Positions 1-8,814 of a stretch of DNA of 64,000 nt are shown one piece after another. Every line of letters begins with the position of its first letter. Position 1 is the first letter of the stretch. The position numbers and the translations under genes are program-made. Below the pieces are notes generated by a model. It did not search any database. It worked only from the letters and a program-made list of their open reading frames with translations, and was not told the DNA's origin. Source of the DNA: JAUWVG01 sp964633715 (GTDB lineage Bacteria > Acidobacteriota > Aminicenantia > Aminicenantales > Aminicenantaceae); NCBI GenBank assembly GCA_964633715.1, contig CAZWHQ010000011.1, forward strand, positions 31,894-95,893, given 5' to 3'.

Positions 1-1262
1 ATCGGAATGGGAAAATACTGCCCCCCCGGTCTGCCGCGCGGCACATCCCGAAGATAGACAATATCGTTACTTCGCCAAACATAGTTCATAATCGATTTAG
101 CTAAGCCATCCAGGTAGCTGGGAAGAAAATTGGGGCATTCGCTCATTGTGAACCATGAGTTGCTCTTCCTTAACGATTCACCCACCATGTCCATATTAAT
201 ATTGATGCTCCATTTATCCACCAATTGGGAATTCTGTTTAATAAATTCATATGTACCACTGATCTCATTGGGCCATATAAAATAGATCGTTCTTCGCGGC
301 TGCGGGAGAATTCCCTCTGCAATAAGCTTTGTGAGCGCCCTGAGGATTTCCAACTGAATCACGCAGCCACTCATATTATCGTTGGCCCCACGTTTTGTAT
401 AACCTTCAAATAGATGAGCAGAAAAGACCACGCCTTTTTTATCCGGCTCAGTTCCAGGTATCCAGCTGAACACAGTTTCCAATTTATTTTTATACTTTTC
501 GACATGGGCCTTACACCTGACGACCAATTTCTTATGTGCTTCAAGGTCCTCTAGCAGCTCGGACCACTGACGCCAAGAAACCGAAAAACCGAATTGAAGA
601 TTTTTTCCTTCTCTATAGGAACCTGATCCATACACGACTTGATTGGGATCAAAATATCTGTCACGTGACGAAAAGGATATCACACCTTTTAAGCCAGCTA
701 TGTCCAATGCTTTAGCTAGATCACCTCGGGCGTGGGACCACATGAGTGCGATCCTATCTTTATATTTTTCCTGTTCACCAGCAGCCATCAAAGCCTCGAT
801 TGTCTCTTTTTCAAGCGGAGGAATATAGATGAGTTCTCCACTAACATCACAGGTCTGGGTACCTCTTGCCACAAGTGCAGCATCTGCTCCAAGGCGTGCA
901 ATCATTCGCAACTCTGGCTCTACAATCCAGAATTCACCATCGACCGGGTATTCAAAAGTCCCCTCACGAGCTTGCCGTCTTAGCTCGACTGTTTTAATGC
1001 CATAATTCTTGGCAATTTCATAAATTTTTCCAGATTCATAAAAAGTATCCTCAAATTCACTTTTATCTCGCAGCCAGGGCGCTCCAGCAAGCAAAACCTC
1101 ATTGTTGAAAATAAATTGACCTGAGATTTCATTGGTCAGTATTGATAAAATTTCCTGAGAAAGGGGTGTCTTTAAAGCTTGTGAAAAAACGAAAATTGGC
1201 AAAAGCAAACAGCAAGTCATCGCCAAAAAAACAAAGTTTCTTAAATATGTTTGGTATTTCAT
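1..1262 (-). CDS. Exported M28-family zinc peptidase, truncated by the window edge
   Basis: The reading frame is open from an ATG at 1262 to the first base of the window, about 420 codons, with the C-terminus outside. A GGAGG ribosome site precedes the ATG. Residues 1-29 form a signal peptide (hydrophobic core FVFLAMTCCLLLPIFVF). The second half carries an M28-like metal-site series: SAH, then GANDNMSG (the usual GADDNASG), then PNEISG where an acidic catalytic pair is normal, then NMDMVGES. M28 enzymes are periplasmic or secreted amino/carboxypeptidases using two zinc ions. The single Glu in PNE instead of the usual EE means activity is not certain. The N-terminal 250 residues are not a domain I recognise. 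Confidence 0.8.
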   Translation of the reverse strand, partial: MKYQTYLRNFVFLAMTCCLLLPIFVFSQALKTPLSQEILSILTNEISGQFIFNNEVLLAGAPWLRDKSEFEDTFYESGKIYEIAKNYGIKTVELRRQAREGTFEYPVDGEFWIVEPELRMIARLGADAALVARGTQTCDVSGELIYIPPLEKETIEALMAAGEQEKYKDRIALMWSHARGDLAKALDIAGLKGVISFSSRDRYFDPNQVVYGSGSYREGKNLQFGFSVSWRQWSELLEDLEAHKKLVVRCKAHVEKYKNKLETVFSWIPGTEPDKKGVVFSAHLFEGYTKRGANDNMSGCVIQLEILRALTKLIAEGILPQPRRTIYFIWPNEISGTYEFIKQNSQLVDKWSININMDMVGESLRKSNSWFTMSECPNFLPSYLDGLAKSIMNYVWRSNDIVYLRDVPRGRPGGQYFPIP

Positions 1263-1475
1263 TTTCTACCCTCCAACATCGGTTACAAGCTATATCATAG
1301 AGAAACTTTGTGGTCAAAGAATTATAGTGACACCATAATTAATTCAAATAAAGCATACTATCCCCCAAATCAATGATAAAAAAAAATGTAACTTTTTCTC
1401 CTTTTTACACGTATAACTTATCTTAAGGTCAACCAGTATACCCCAACTGCGTTGTTTTCTATAAGGAGTCATTTT

Positions 1476-2774
1476 ATGAAGAGAGAGAAATTTATATTTT
1501 TTTTGAGTTTGATCACTCTGTTTTTGATAGGCAGTCCTGCCTCCTTTGCGCAGGCTGAGCAGACCGACATCGAAGAGCTGAAAAAAGATGCCCCCAAGGT
1601 TTTTCTCGATTGTCAAAGCTGTGACATCGACTATATCCGCACTGAAATCACATTTGTCAACTATGTACGGGACCGTAAGGAAGCGCAGGTTCATATTCTG
1701 ATCACAACACAACGAACGGGAAGCGGCGGAAGAGAGTATACCATTTCCCTCATCGGTCAGCTCGATTTTGAAGGCATAAACGATATTCAAAAATATTTTT
1801 CAGAGCAAACGGATACAGATGATGAAATCCGAGAAGGCCTGACAAAAGCATTAAAAATCGCTCTGACAAGTTACGCCGCCAAAACGCCCATCGCAAGCCG
1901 TTTGAATGTTTTTTATACAGAAAGGGCTGAGCAAAAAGCCATAGATGACAAATGGAACAATTGGGTTTTCAGAATCGGAGGGAACACAAAATTCGATGGT
2001 CAAGAGAACCTGAAAAGTCGCTCATTTAACGGTTCTTTTTCTGCTGCCAGGATAACAGAAAATTTCAAAAGCACTATGTCTGTTTCAGCCGAATTCGAAA
2101 ATAGTGATTTTGTCTATGGTGACCACACCATCAAGAGTGAGAGAAGAAGTATGAATTTTAATGGCCTCTTTGTGAAAAGCATTTCTGATCACTGGTCAGT
2201 AGGAACATTTATCAGAGCTGATTCTTCTATTTACGACAATGTTAAATTTTCCATCAATCCCTCACCCGCCGTTGAGTTTAACCTGTTCCCTTATTCAGAA
2301 GCCACACGAAGACAGTTCCGCTTCCTCTACAGGATCGGATTCCACTCCATAAGCTACAGAGAAGAGACCATATATGATAAAACATCAGAAAATTTGTGGA
2401 ATCAATCTCTCACAGCCACATTCGATATCAAGGAAAAATGGGGGAACATCAGCACCTCACTCACAGGATCACACTACCTGCATGACATGAGCAAATACAG
2501 GCTTAACCTGTTTGCTATGATAAACGTTCGAATTGTCAAAGGGCTCAGTTTTAATGTCTTTGGTATCGCCTCAAAAATACGAGATCAACTGTCCCTACCT
2601 AAAGGCGAGGCCTCGCTTGAGGATGTCCTCTTGCAGATAAAACAACTGGAGACGGAGTACAGTTATTTTGTCTCCGTAGGATTTAGCTACACCTTTGGTT
2701 CCATCTTCACAAATGTTGTCAACCCCAGATTCGGATCAAGCGGATCTGGCGGGATCAGCATCATTATCGACTAG
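1476..2774 (+). CDS. Outer-membrane beta-barrel-like protein, first of a tandem pair
   Basis: 432 codons. I chose the ATG at 1476 because AAGGAG sits 7 nt upstream and the protein then starts with a clean signal peptide (MKREKFIFFLSLITLFLIG, then ASFAQA). A TTG eight codons earlier keeps the frame open but has no ribosome site. The N-terminal 130 residues form a small alpha/beta region beginning around VFLDCQSCDIDYIRTEI. The remaining ~270 residues alternate polar and aromatic residues and look like an outer-membrane barrel or beta-sandwich. I do not recognise the family. The next gene is a close paralogue, so the two arose by tandem duplication. Function unknown. Confidence 0.75.
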   Translation: MKREKFIFFLSLITLFLIGSPASFAQAEQTDIEELKKDAPKVFLDCQSCDIDYIRTEITFVNYVRDRKEAQVHILITTQRTGSGGREYTISLIGQLDFEGINDIQKYFSEQTDTDDEIREGLTKALKIALTSYAAKTPIASRLNVFYTERAEQKAIDDKWNNWVFRIGGNTKFDGQENLKSRSFNGSFSAARITENFKSTMSVSAEFENSDFVYGDHTIKSERRSMNFNGLFVKSISDHWSVGTFIRADSSIYDNVKFSINPSPAVEFNLFPYSEATRRQFRFLYRIGFHSISYREETIYDKTSENLWNQSLTATFDIKEKWGNISTSLTGSHYLHDMSKYRLNLFAMINVRIVKGLSFNVFGIASKIRDQLSLPKGEASLEDVLLQIKQLETEYSYFVSVGFSYTFGSIFTNVVNPRFGSSGSGGISIIID

Positions 2775-2795
2775 AAAATGAATAAGGATATATCT

Positions 2796-4115
2796 ATGAT
2801 CAATACACAAACAACCAGCAAGAAGCAAAAATTAAACAGCTTTAGATTCCTAAGCCTGATTTTGTGTTCCATTTTATTTCTTTTGCCTGTTGTTTTCGCT
2901 CAGGCAGGACAAGAAACAGACTCCCTATTTAAGAACAATGCACCAAGTGTGTTTATAGATTGCCAAGTCTATGACATCGGGATTCTCCAAAACCAGGTTA
3001 AGTTTGTCAATCACGTCCAAAGTCTTAGCGAAGCACAAGTGCTGGTTCTGATCACAGCTCAAGAGACAGAATCGGGCGACACACAATACACCTTTTCGTT
3101 TAAGGGACAGGGCAACTTTCAAGGCGATGATGACACATTAAAATATTTAGCAAAAGCCGGCGACAACATAAGACAAGGAATGTCCAACACACTCAAGCTC
3201 GGGCTCATGCGTTATGTCGGGAAAACACCCATCGCTAAAGAGGTGTCCATTCAATTGATGGACACAGTTAAACCAACGGATGTCGAAGACAAATGGAATT
3301 TCTGGGTCTTTAATATGGGCGTCAACTCTTTTCTCAACGGTCAATCCCGGACAAAAAGCGGAAATTTTTTCGGCAATATTTCAGCATCACGTGTAACAGA
3401 AGAACTCAAAGTCCGATTGTCGCTTCGTGCTTCGCATAATAAAAATACATTTACATTTGGAGATACTGATATAGAAAGTATCAGAAACAGCATGGGTTTT
3501 GATGGACTACTAGTCAAAAGTATCAGCGACCACTGGTCAGTGGGAGCCTATGTCGAAGCAGCTTCGTCCACATACGGCAACACTAAATATGCTATCAGTG
3601 CTGCTCCGGCTGTAGAATTTAATCTCTTTCCCTATTCCGAAACCACAAAACGGGAACTCCGCTTCCTCTATAGATTGAACTTTAATTCCGTGAATTACAG
3701 GGAAGAGACAATCTATGAAAAAATAAAAGAAAACTTGTGGGGACAGTCCTTGTCAGCCATCTTAGAAGTCAAACAGAAATGGGGCAATCTCAATGCCTCT
3801 CTCACCGGCTCGCATTATTTCCACGATTTTTCGAAAAATCGGCTGCGATTTAATGCTGATATCTCCCTCAGGATCATCAAGGGACTCAATTTTAACATCG
3901 ATGGCAGTTATTCCATTATCCATGACCAGCTCTCCCTTCCAAGAGGAGGCGCCACTCTTGATGAAATCCTCTTGAGACAAAAAGAATTGGCAACAACATA
4001 CAATTACGGATTTTCAGTAGGATTAAGCTATACGTTCGGCTCGATCAGAAGCAAAGTCGTCAATCCGCGTTTTGGAAGCGGAGGTGGCGGCATATCGATT
4101 TCGATCTCGCACTAA
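2796..4115 (+). CDS. Outer-membrane beta-barrel-like protein, second of a tandem pair
   Basis: Starts just after its paralogue. The ATG at 2796 has AAGGA 7 nt upstream. An in-frame ATG at 2778 has no ribosome site and would only add six residues. A signal peptide (SLILCSILFLLPVVFAQA) follows a basic N-terminus. It shares long near-identical stretches with the preceding protein, for example VKSISDHWSVG, AVEFNLFPYSE, NYREETIYEK and a C-terminal VSVGFSYTFGS/VGLSYTFGS segment. It also has the same N-terminal CQxxDI region and the same Gly/Ser-rich C-terminal tail. The pair is probably co-transcribed and may form one envelope complex. No function can be assigned from sequence alone. Confidence 0.75.
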   Translation: MINTQTTSKKQKLNSFRFLSLILCSILFLLPVVFAQAGQETDSLFKNNAPSVFIDCQVYDIGILQNQVKFVNHVQSLSEAQVLVLITAQETESGDTQYTFSFKGQGNFQGDDDTLKYLAKAGDNIRQGMSNTLKLGLMRYVGKTPIAKEVSIQLMDTVKPTDVEDKWNFWVFNMGVNSFLNGQSRTKSGNFFGNISASRVTEELKVRLSLRASHNKNTFTFGDTDIESIRNSMGFDGLLVKSISDHWSVGAYVEAASSTYGNTKYAISAAPAVEFNLFPYSETTKRELRFLYRLNFNSVNYREETIYEKIKENLWGQSLSAILEVKQKWGNLNASLTGSHYFHDFSKNRLRFNADISLRIIKGLNFNIDGSYSIIHDQLSLPRGGATLDEILLRQKELATTYNYGFSVGLSYTFGSIRSKVVNPRFGSGGGGISISISH

Positions 4116-4307
4116 ACCGCATCGGCCAGGACTTTTTTACAGATCACACCTTCTTCCTGTTTCTCTGCCAATTCGAAAAGATCAAACATCTAGGGACATC
4201 TCTTAAAATAGTCAAAACAAAGTGGGGAAGGAAAAAGTTGACAAAATTAGACAAAAAAGAGATGAGTATGGACAAGGATAGAATTAAGATTTGTTCATGG
4301 AGGCAAA

Positions 4308-5456
4308 ATGAAGAGAATCGGGATTACAACGATCTGTCTCTTACTTGTATCTATCTTTGTCTGCTCTCTTTTTGCCTGGCCCTTTTTTTCTCAAAAGAGA
4401 GATTTGACTCAACTTGAAAAAAATGTGCCCACAGTTTTGAATCCCCTCAATCCCAGTCCCCGCAAAGGTCAATTTTCTCATATGTACATTACAGAAGACC
4501 TGCGGATCGGGACCGTTAAAGGCAGTGATGAATACATGTTCGGTGAAATACGGGAGATAGCTGTCGATGACGATGGCCAAATATTTGTTCTGGATATCAA
4601 AAAGACACAAATAAACGTCTACGACAAAAATGGATTTTACAAAAAGACGATCGGTCGACACGGACAGGGGCCAGGGGAGCTGCAGGCCCCACAGAGGATG
4701 AAAAAAACATGGCAGGACGAAATTTTTGTAGAGGATCACGGAGCTAGAGCATTTGTCTATTACACTTTAGATGGCCGTTATTCCAGACGAGTGACCTATG
4801 CCAACATTTTTATTTTTACAACAGGAGTCGATTCTCTTGGAAATATTATTGGGACTATGCAGACCCCAGGAAAATATGGGAACCGGCAGGTCATCAATAG
4901 ATATGATCCGGAGCTCAACTTCCTCCACTCTTTAGGATATCCCACTGAGGATAATAGAGGGGAGTACAACTATTTCAAATCCCGGTTAAAATGGGCCGCC
5001 TTCAAGGGAGGCCACATCATTTTTGCCTTTCCGGAAGAATATGAACTTTATATATACGATCCCCAAGGAAACCTTGTACAGAAAATAGAAAAGAAATACA
5101 AACCTGTAAGGATTTCACAAGAGGAACTGGCATACATGAAAAGTGTCGTCCGCCTGCCCTCAAATGTAAAAAATATCGTTCCCAAACATCATTCTGCCTT
5201 CCAGCGCATCTCGGTCGACGACGAAAACAGAATATTTGTCGAAGGCTGGGAAAAGACCAAGGACGGAAACGGGTTTTTCTATGATGTATTCGGTCCGGAT
5301 GGAATCTGTTTTGCACAAGTTCCCTTAAATTTCAATTTCGGTAGATTCCCCCTCCATCTCAGCCCTATATTCTGGAAAAATGGGAAGGTCTATGCAAGAG
5401 AAGAAGACGAGGACGGGTATCAGTTTGTTGTCAGATATACAGTGCACTGGGAATAA
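4308..5456 (+). CDS. Exported 6-bladed beta-propeller protein
   Basis: 382 residues. A GGAGG site lies 5 nt before the ATG, and there is a signal peptide (ITTICLLLVSIFVCSLFAW). The body contains NHL/6-bladed propeller blade motifs: FGEIREIAVDDDGQIFVLD, then INVYDKNGFYKKTIGRHGQGPGEL, and later RISVDDENRIFVEGW. This G-x-GPGEL pattern is typical of the 6-bladed beta-propeller family found in Bacteroidota and Acidobacteriota, usually periplasmic binding or scaffold proteins of unknown ligand. It sits alone between the tandem outer-membrane pair and the convergent secA. No catalytic residues are evident. Confidence 0.75.
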   Translation: MKRIGITTICLLLVSIFVCSLFAWPFFSQKRDLTQLEKNVPTVLNPLNPSPRKGQFSHMYITEDLRIGTVKGSDEYMFGEIREIAVDDDGQIFVLDIKKTQINVYDKNGFYKKTIGRHGQGPGELQAPQRMKKTWQDEIFVEDHGARAFVYYTLDGRYSRRVTYANIFIFTTGVDSLGNIIGTMQTPGKYGNRQVINRYDPELNFLHSLGYPTEDNRGEYNYFKSRLKWAAFKGGHIIFAFPEEYELYIYDPQGNLVQKIEKKYKPVRISQEELAYMKSVVRLPSNVKNIVPKHHSAFQRISVDDENRIFVEGWEKTKDGNGFFYDVFGPDGICFAQVPLNFNFGRFPLHLSPIFWKNGKVYAREEDEDGYQFVVRYTVHWE

Positions 5457-5559
5457 ACTATTGGCTAATACATTTTTTTTTGTGAAAGAATCTCCGCTTA
5501 GATTTTGGACAAAAATGAGAGAAAAAATTCTCAATTCTTAAAAAATCAGATACCCTGGA

Positions 5560-7974
5560 TTACGAGTCTTCTTTTCGCTTTCTTTTTTTGAAGCGGTTAA
5601 TGAATCCCCATAGAATAAAGATGGGACCATACCAGGCGGCAGCACCGGCAGCAAATCCAATATTCCCACCCTTTAGCAGTTCCATCCAGGCACCGAATTG
5701 ACTGTCACTGATAAGGTATGTCCATGTTGAACTTGGACCTTTGAGCTCGTCGCTGTCTAGATCGACTCCCTCCTCGGTGATTATTAATGATTTAAATGAT
5801 TTGACGATTTCCTGGTTTATATTTGCCTGTCGTTCTCTGAAGGCATCTGTCAATATTCTTTGGAATTCATTGATCGGAGACTCGCCGCCAACATTGACCA
5901 GATGAATGGATTCCCTCACATCTGTTATCATCGCCAGATGCTCAGCCCAAAAACGGTCGATCTGAAGCAGTGTGATCTGTTTCTCCAGCTTATCCATTTC
6001 TTCTTGCCCCAGATGTGCAAAAATCTCTGAATATTGTTTTTGGGCTTTTTCCTTAAGAAGCGTAAACTCAATTCCATCATTTAGTACGTCTTGCCGATGG
6101 CGGTGAATTAGTTTTCTCTGTTCTTCGACCAAAGTGGAATACTTCCAAAGCGTCTTTCGGACATCAAAATTTTGGCCTTCAATGACCCTCTGGCTGCGGG
6201 CCACCTCGCGATTGACCATGGGATTAGAGAGAGGCTCATCTTGTGCGAGATCCTGGATTTTTTGTGGGAAGAGATTCTTTAATCCAAATTTTTCCATCAG
6301 GTTATCTTGGAGGCTGACAAAAAACCGGGATGAACCTGGATCTCCCTGGCGCCCAGCCCGGCCGCGCAGTTGGATGTCTATTCGTAAGCTCTCGTGCCGG
6401 TTTGTGCCGATAACATAGAGCCCTCCAAGAGAGACCACTTTCTCTCGTTCCTGCTCTTTATCGCCGCCCAGTTTGATATCCGTTCCCCGGCCGGCCATGT
6501 TTGTGGAAATCGTGACCGCACCGGGGGCTCCTGCTTGGGCAATAATTCCTGCCTCCAATTCATCGTTTTTGGCATTGAGGACTTGGCATTCAATGCCATT
6601 CTGCTTGAGTTCTGCGGCAAGCTCCTCAGACTCCTCAACACTCGCTGTGCCCACAAGGATAGGGCGTTCATTCGCATGATATTTTTTGATCTCATAAATC
6701 AGAGCTTTTATTTTTGCGTCCTTATGAGTAAAAACCTCATCAGGAAAGTCTATGCGGATATTCGGTTTGTGGGGCGGGATGACCACAGTTTTTAATTGAT
6801 AAAAAGTATGGAGCTCTTCTGCAGCAGACTGGGCTGTGGCTGTCATCCCACAGAGCCTCGGATAGAGGCCCAAGAAATGCTGGAGAGTGATTTGCCCCAA
6901 CACGGTTCCACTGGCTCCCTGCTGGAGTTTTTCTTTGGTCTCCAAGGCAGACTGAAGACCATCCGGCCAGTGTCGGTCTTCAACCACCCGGCCTGTAAAC
7001 TCATCGACAACTTCAATCTTCCCATTCCTCACGATGTAATCCACATCACGATGAATGAGAAATTCGGCATGGAGAGCCAGATTGATCCGGGTCAGAAGGT
7101 CTAAATTTTCGGGTGAATGTAAATTGCCGCATTCAAAAACATCTTCGAAATGTTTAAGTCCCTTGTCCGTGAGAAAGATGTTGCGCTTTCCATCATCTGT
7201 TTCAAAATCGACACTAGGCTTGAGATTTTTGACCATCTCAGCCAAATGGCCGGGATCTTCAAGAGATCTTCCGACACTTCCAGCAATCACAAGAGGGACA
7301 CGAGCTTCATCGACAAGGATGGAATCCGCCTCATCGACAAGAGCAAAATGGAAGCTCCGCTGGACAAGTTTTTCTTTTTCATAGCACAAATGGTCACGCA
7401 AAAAATCAAAACCCGCCTCTTTGGCCGTTGCATACGTAATGTCACAGGCGTAAGCCTTCTGTCGGGATATTTTATCCATCCCATCCTGGACGTAACCCAC
7501 ACTTAAACCTAAAAACTTATAAACCGGCCCCATCCACGCGGCATCGCGCCGGGCCAGATAATCATTAAACGTCAGAACATGGACGCCTCGGCCTGTCAAA
7601 GCGTTGAGATAGGCCGGGAATACGGCCGCAAGAGTTTTTCCCTCTCCTGTTGGCATTTCGACAAGCTTGCCCCTGTGCATCGCGATGCCCGCAAGAATCT
7701 GGACATCGAATGGTTTTAAACCAATCGTCCGATTGGACGTTTCACGGACAAGAGAGTAGGCTTCAATCAATAGATCATCAAGAGATTCTCCTCTTTTACT
7801 CCTGCGCTTAAGATCGGAGGATTGTTTCTTGATCTTTTCATGTGTGGCTTTCGTCAGATCGTGTTTCTTGATCTCAGATAGAACTCCTTCATAAGGGGAT
7901 AGATCATACTCGACTTGACTGCCGACTATTTTATGGAACGAATTTGAAAATTTACTGTTTTTTCTTTTTATCAT
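5560..7974 (-). CDS. secA: SecA-type preprotein translocase ATPase with C-terminal membrane segment
   Basis: 804 residues. SecA drives unfolded preproteins through SecYEG. Walker A is MPTGEGKT (about 107-114), the DEAD box is VDEADSILVDEAR (about 213-225), and the C-terminal helicase core shows VGTASVEESEELA, TNMAGRGTDIKLGG and QLRGRAGRQGDPGSS. The helical wing/scaffold follows (IDRFWAEHLAMITDVRESIHL). Two oddities: there is no C-terminal Cys-rich zinc-binding/SecB site, and the last ~50 residues instead hold a hydrophobic segment at about 772-792 followed by the basic tail KKRKRK, which predicts a membrane anchor. The ATG is preceded by AGGA 4 nt upstream. This could be the main SecA or an accessory SecA2-like paralogue; I cannot tell from one window. 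The upstream leader peptide suggests translational control. Confidence 0.93.
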   Translation of the reverse strand: MIKRKNSKFSNSFHKIVGSQVEYDLSPYEGVLSEIKKHDLTKATHEKIKKQSSDLKRRSKRGESLDDLLIEAYSLVRETSNRTIGLKPFDVQILAGIAMHRGKLVEMPTGEGKTLAAVFPAYLNALTGRGVHVLTFNDYLARRDAAWMGPVYKFLGLSVGYVQDGMDKISRQKAYACDITYATAKEAGFDFLRDHLCYEKEKLVQRSFHFALVDEADSILVDEARVPLVIAGSVGRSLEDPGHLAEMVKNLKPSVDFETDDGKRNIFLTDKGLKHFEDVFECGNLHSPENLDLLTRINLALHAEFLIHRDVDYIVRNGKIEVVDEFTGRVVEDRHWPDGLQSALETKEKLQQGASGTVLGQITLQHFLGLYPRLCGMTATAQSAAEELHTFYQLKTVVIPPHKPNIRIDFPDEVFTHKDAKIKALIYEIKKYHANERPILVGTASVEESEELAAELKQNGIECQVLNAKNDELEAGIIAQAGAPGAVTISTNMAGRGTDIKLGGDKEQEREKVVSLGGLYVIGTNRHESLRIDIQLRGRAGRQGDPGSSRFFVSLQDNLMEKFGLKNLFPQKIQDLAQDEPLSNPMVNREVARSQRVIEGQNFDVRKTLWKYSTLVEEQRKLIHRHRQDVLNDGIEFTLLKEKAQKQYSEIFAHLGQEEMDKLEKQITLLQIDRFWAEHLAMITDVRESIHLVNVGGESPINEFQRILTDAFRERQANINQEIVKSFKSLIITEEGVDLDSDELKGPSSTWTYLISDSQFGAWMELLKGGNIGFAAGAAAWYGPIFILWGFINRFKKRKRKEDS

Positions 7975-7976
7975 GA

Positions 7977-8020
7977 TTTCCTACTTTTTAGACTGAGTTT
8001 CGTTAAATTACTAGAGGAAA
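7977..8020 (-). promoter_or_regulatory. Possible hairpin sequestering the secA ribosome-binding site
   Basis: On the minus strand TTTCCT (8020 to 8015) is complementary to AGGAAA (7982 to 7977), which contains the secA Shine-Dalgarno sequence directly before the ATG at 7974. The upstream arm starts about 15 nt after the stop codon of the leader peptide. A ribosome held at the end of that leader could therefore melt it, as happens in the secM-secA intergenic region. The helix is only 6 bp with a 32-nt loop, so this is a weak structural prediction. Confidence 0.35.
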
Positions 8021-8034
8021 AAAAATATGTATGT

Positions 8035-8271
8035 CTAAAAAGGAGGGCCCCGAGCACTCCATGAGGAGGGCAACAATTTCTGTTTGTGCGGCCGGGACAC
8101 TATTGGGATCGGTGCCAGTGCTACAATACGGATAGTGAGGACAAGTGGGAGAAGCAGCAGAAGAGGTGGAAAGAGAAGAGCTAAAAGGAAGAGGAAAGGG
8201 CACAGAATTTGCACAGGTTTCTCAAGTAGAATATTCGAGGAGAGGAGAAAATGGGAATTTGTTTTAACCAT
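8035..8271 (-). CDS. Candidate SecM-like secretion-monitor leader peptide upstream of secA
   Basis: 78 codons, ending 60 nt before the secA ATG and starting 20 nt after a strong promoter -10 box, with a GAG ribosome site 6 nt before ATG. The N-terminal 20 residues are polar. Residues 22-59 are very hydrophobic (runs such as PFLFLLALLFPPLLLLLPL), a signal-anchor or membrane segment. The C-terminus is polar and basic and ends LPSSWSARGPPF-stop. Known arrest peptides that sense Sec function share this plan: an export signal followed by a C-terminal stalling motif, such as RAGP in E. coli SecM or RAPP/RAPG in ApdA, ApdP and ApcA. RGPP differs by one Gly. There is no homology evidence beyond this. 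It may instead be a small membrane protein or a chance frame, but promoter, start, length and position all fit a leader. Confidence 0.55.
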   Translation of the reverse strand: MVKTNSHFLLSSNILLEKPVQILCPFLFLLALLFPPLLLLLPLVLTIRIVALAPIPIVSRPHKQKLLPSSWSARGPPF

Positions 8272-8291
8272 GGTTTCTCGTTGCTAGTCTT

Positions 8292-8320
8292 ATGATAAAC
8301 GAAGCTTTTCAGGCTGTCAA
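8292..8320 (-). promoter_or_regulatory. Sigma-70-type promoter for the leader peptide-secA unit
   Basis: Reading on the minus strand, a perfect -35 TTGACA (8320 to 8315) and a -10 TATCAT (8297 to 8292) are separated by exactly 17 nt. Transcription would start near 8285 and reach the leader ATG at 8271 after about 14 nt, giving a ~310-nt transcript segment before secA. Between this promoter and the 3' end of the MarR gene (8321-8389) I see nothing else. Confidence 0.65.
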
Positions 8321-8389
8321 CGAATGGAAAGACGTATTCTTTGTCTAAATAAAGAGATTTTCAAAACAACCTGTAATGAATTTTTTGCA

Positions 8390-8803
8390 CTAAAACTTTT
8401 TGAGAAGGTTTTTCAGTTCGGCTTTTATGTTTTCCAATCTATTTGGCGGGAGATTTGCAGTAAGCCGCGCTTCACAGTCCTGAATCTGTTTATTAATTTT
8501 TTTTCGGACTTCAGCACCATAATCTGTGAGCCAAACTTTTTTGCACCGCCTGTCTTCTGAACAGCCTGCTCTATCCAAGAAGCCTTTCCTGAATAATCCT
8601 TCGATAATACGGCTTCCTCTCGAGACAGATAGGTTCATGCGTGACGAAAGATCCTGACAGCTGAGCTCCTCGTCGATTTCAAGGCAGTCCAGTCCCTTAA
8701 ATTCGGCAGAAGTCAATCCTGTATCTTTACGTATTTTGTCCTTTTCTTCAGAATATCTCTCTATAAGACTGGAGAAAATACTCAATAATTTTTCGTTGCC
8801 CAT
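8390..8803 (-). CDS. MarR-family transcriptional regulator
   Basis: About 137 residues from the ATG at 8803 (MGNEKLLSIFSS). A TTG six codons upstream would also be in frame. The winged-helix core is clear: LTSAEFKGLDCLEI, LSCQDLSSRMNLSVSRGSRIIEGLFRKGFLDRAGCSEDRRCKKVWLTDYG, which matches the MarR helix-turn-helix followed by the D-x-R-x-K wing. A dimerisation helix ends the protein. It is divergent from a small zinc-ribbon gene, with a palindromic operator candidate in the shared promoter, so it probably represses that promoter and itself. The signal it senses is unknown. Confidence 0.88.
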   Translation of the reverse strand: MGNEKLLSIFSSLIERYSEEKDKIRKDTGLTSAEFKGLDCLEIDEELSCQDLSSRMNLSVSRGSRIIEGLFRKGFLDRAGCSEDRRCKKVWLTDYGAEVRKKINKQIQDCEARLTANLPPNRLENIKAELKNLLKKF

Positions 8804-8814
8804 GATATTTCTTG

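Noticed and set aside
5490..5550. Possible terminator hairpin (TGAGA/TCTCA) after the beta-propeller gene
   Set aside because: Only 5 bp with an 8-nt loop and no clear T-run directly after it.
8003..8203. A second small frame overlapping the leader peptide upstream of secA
   Set aside because: It starts inside the leader without a ribosome site, reads a different frame and lacks the promoter-to-start geometry of the 8035-8271 frame.
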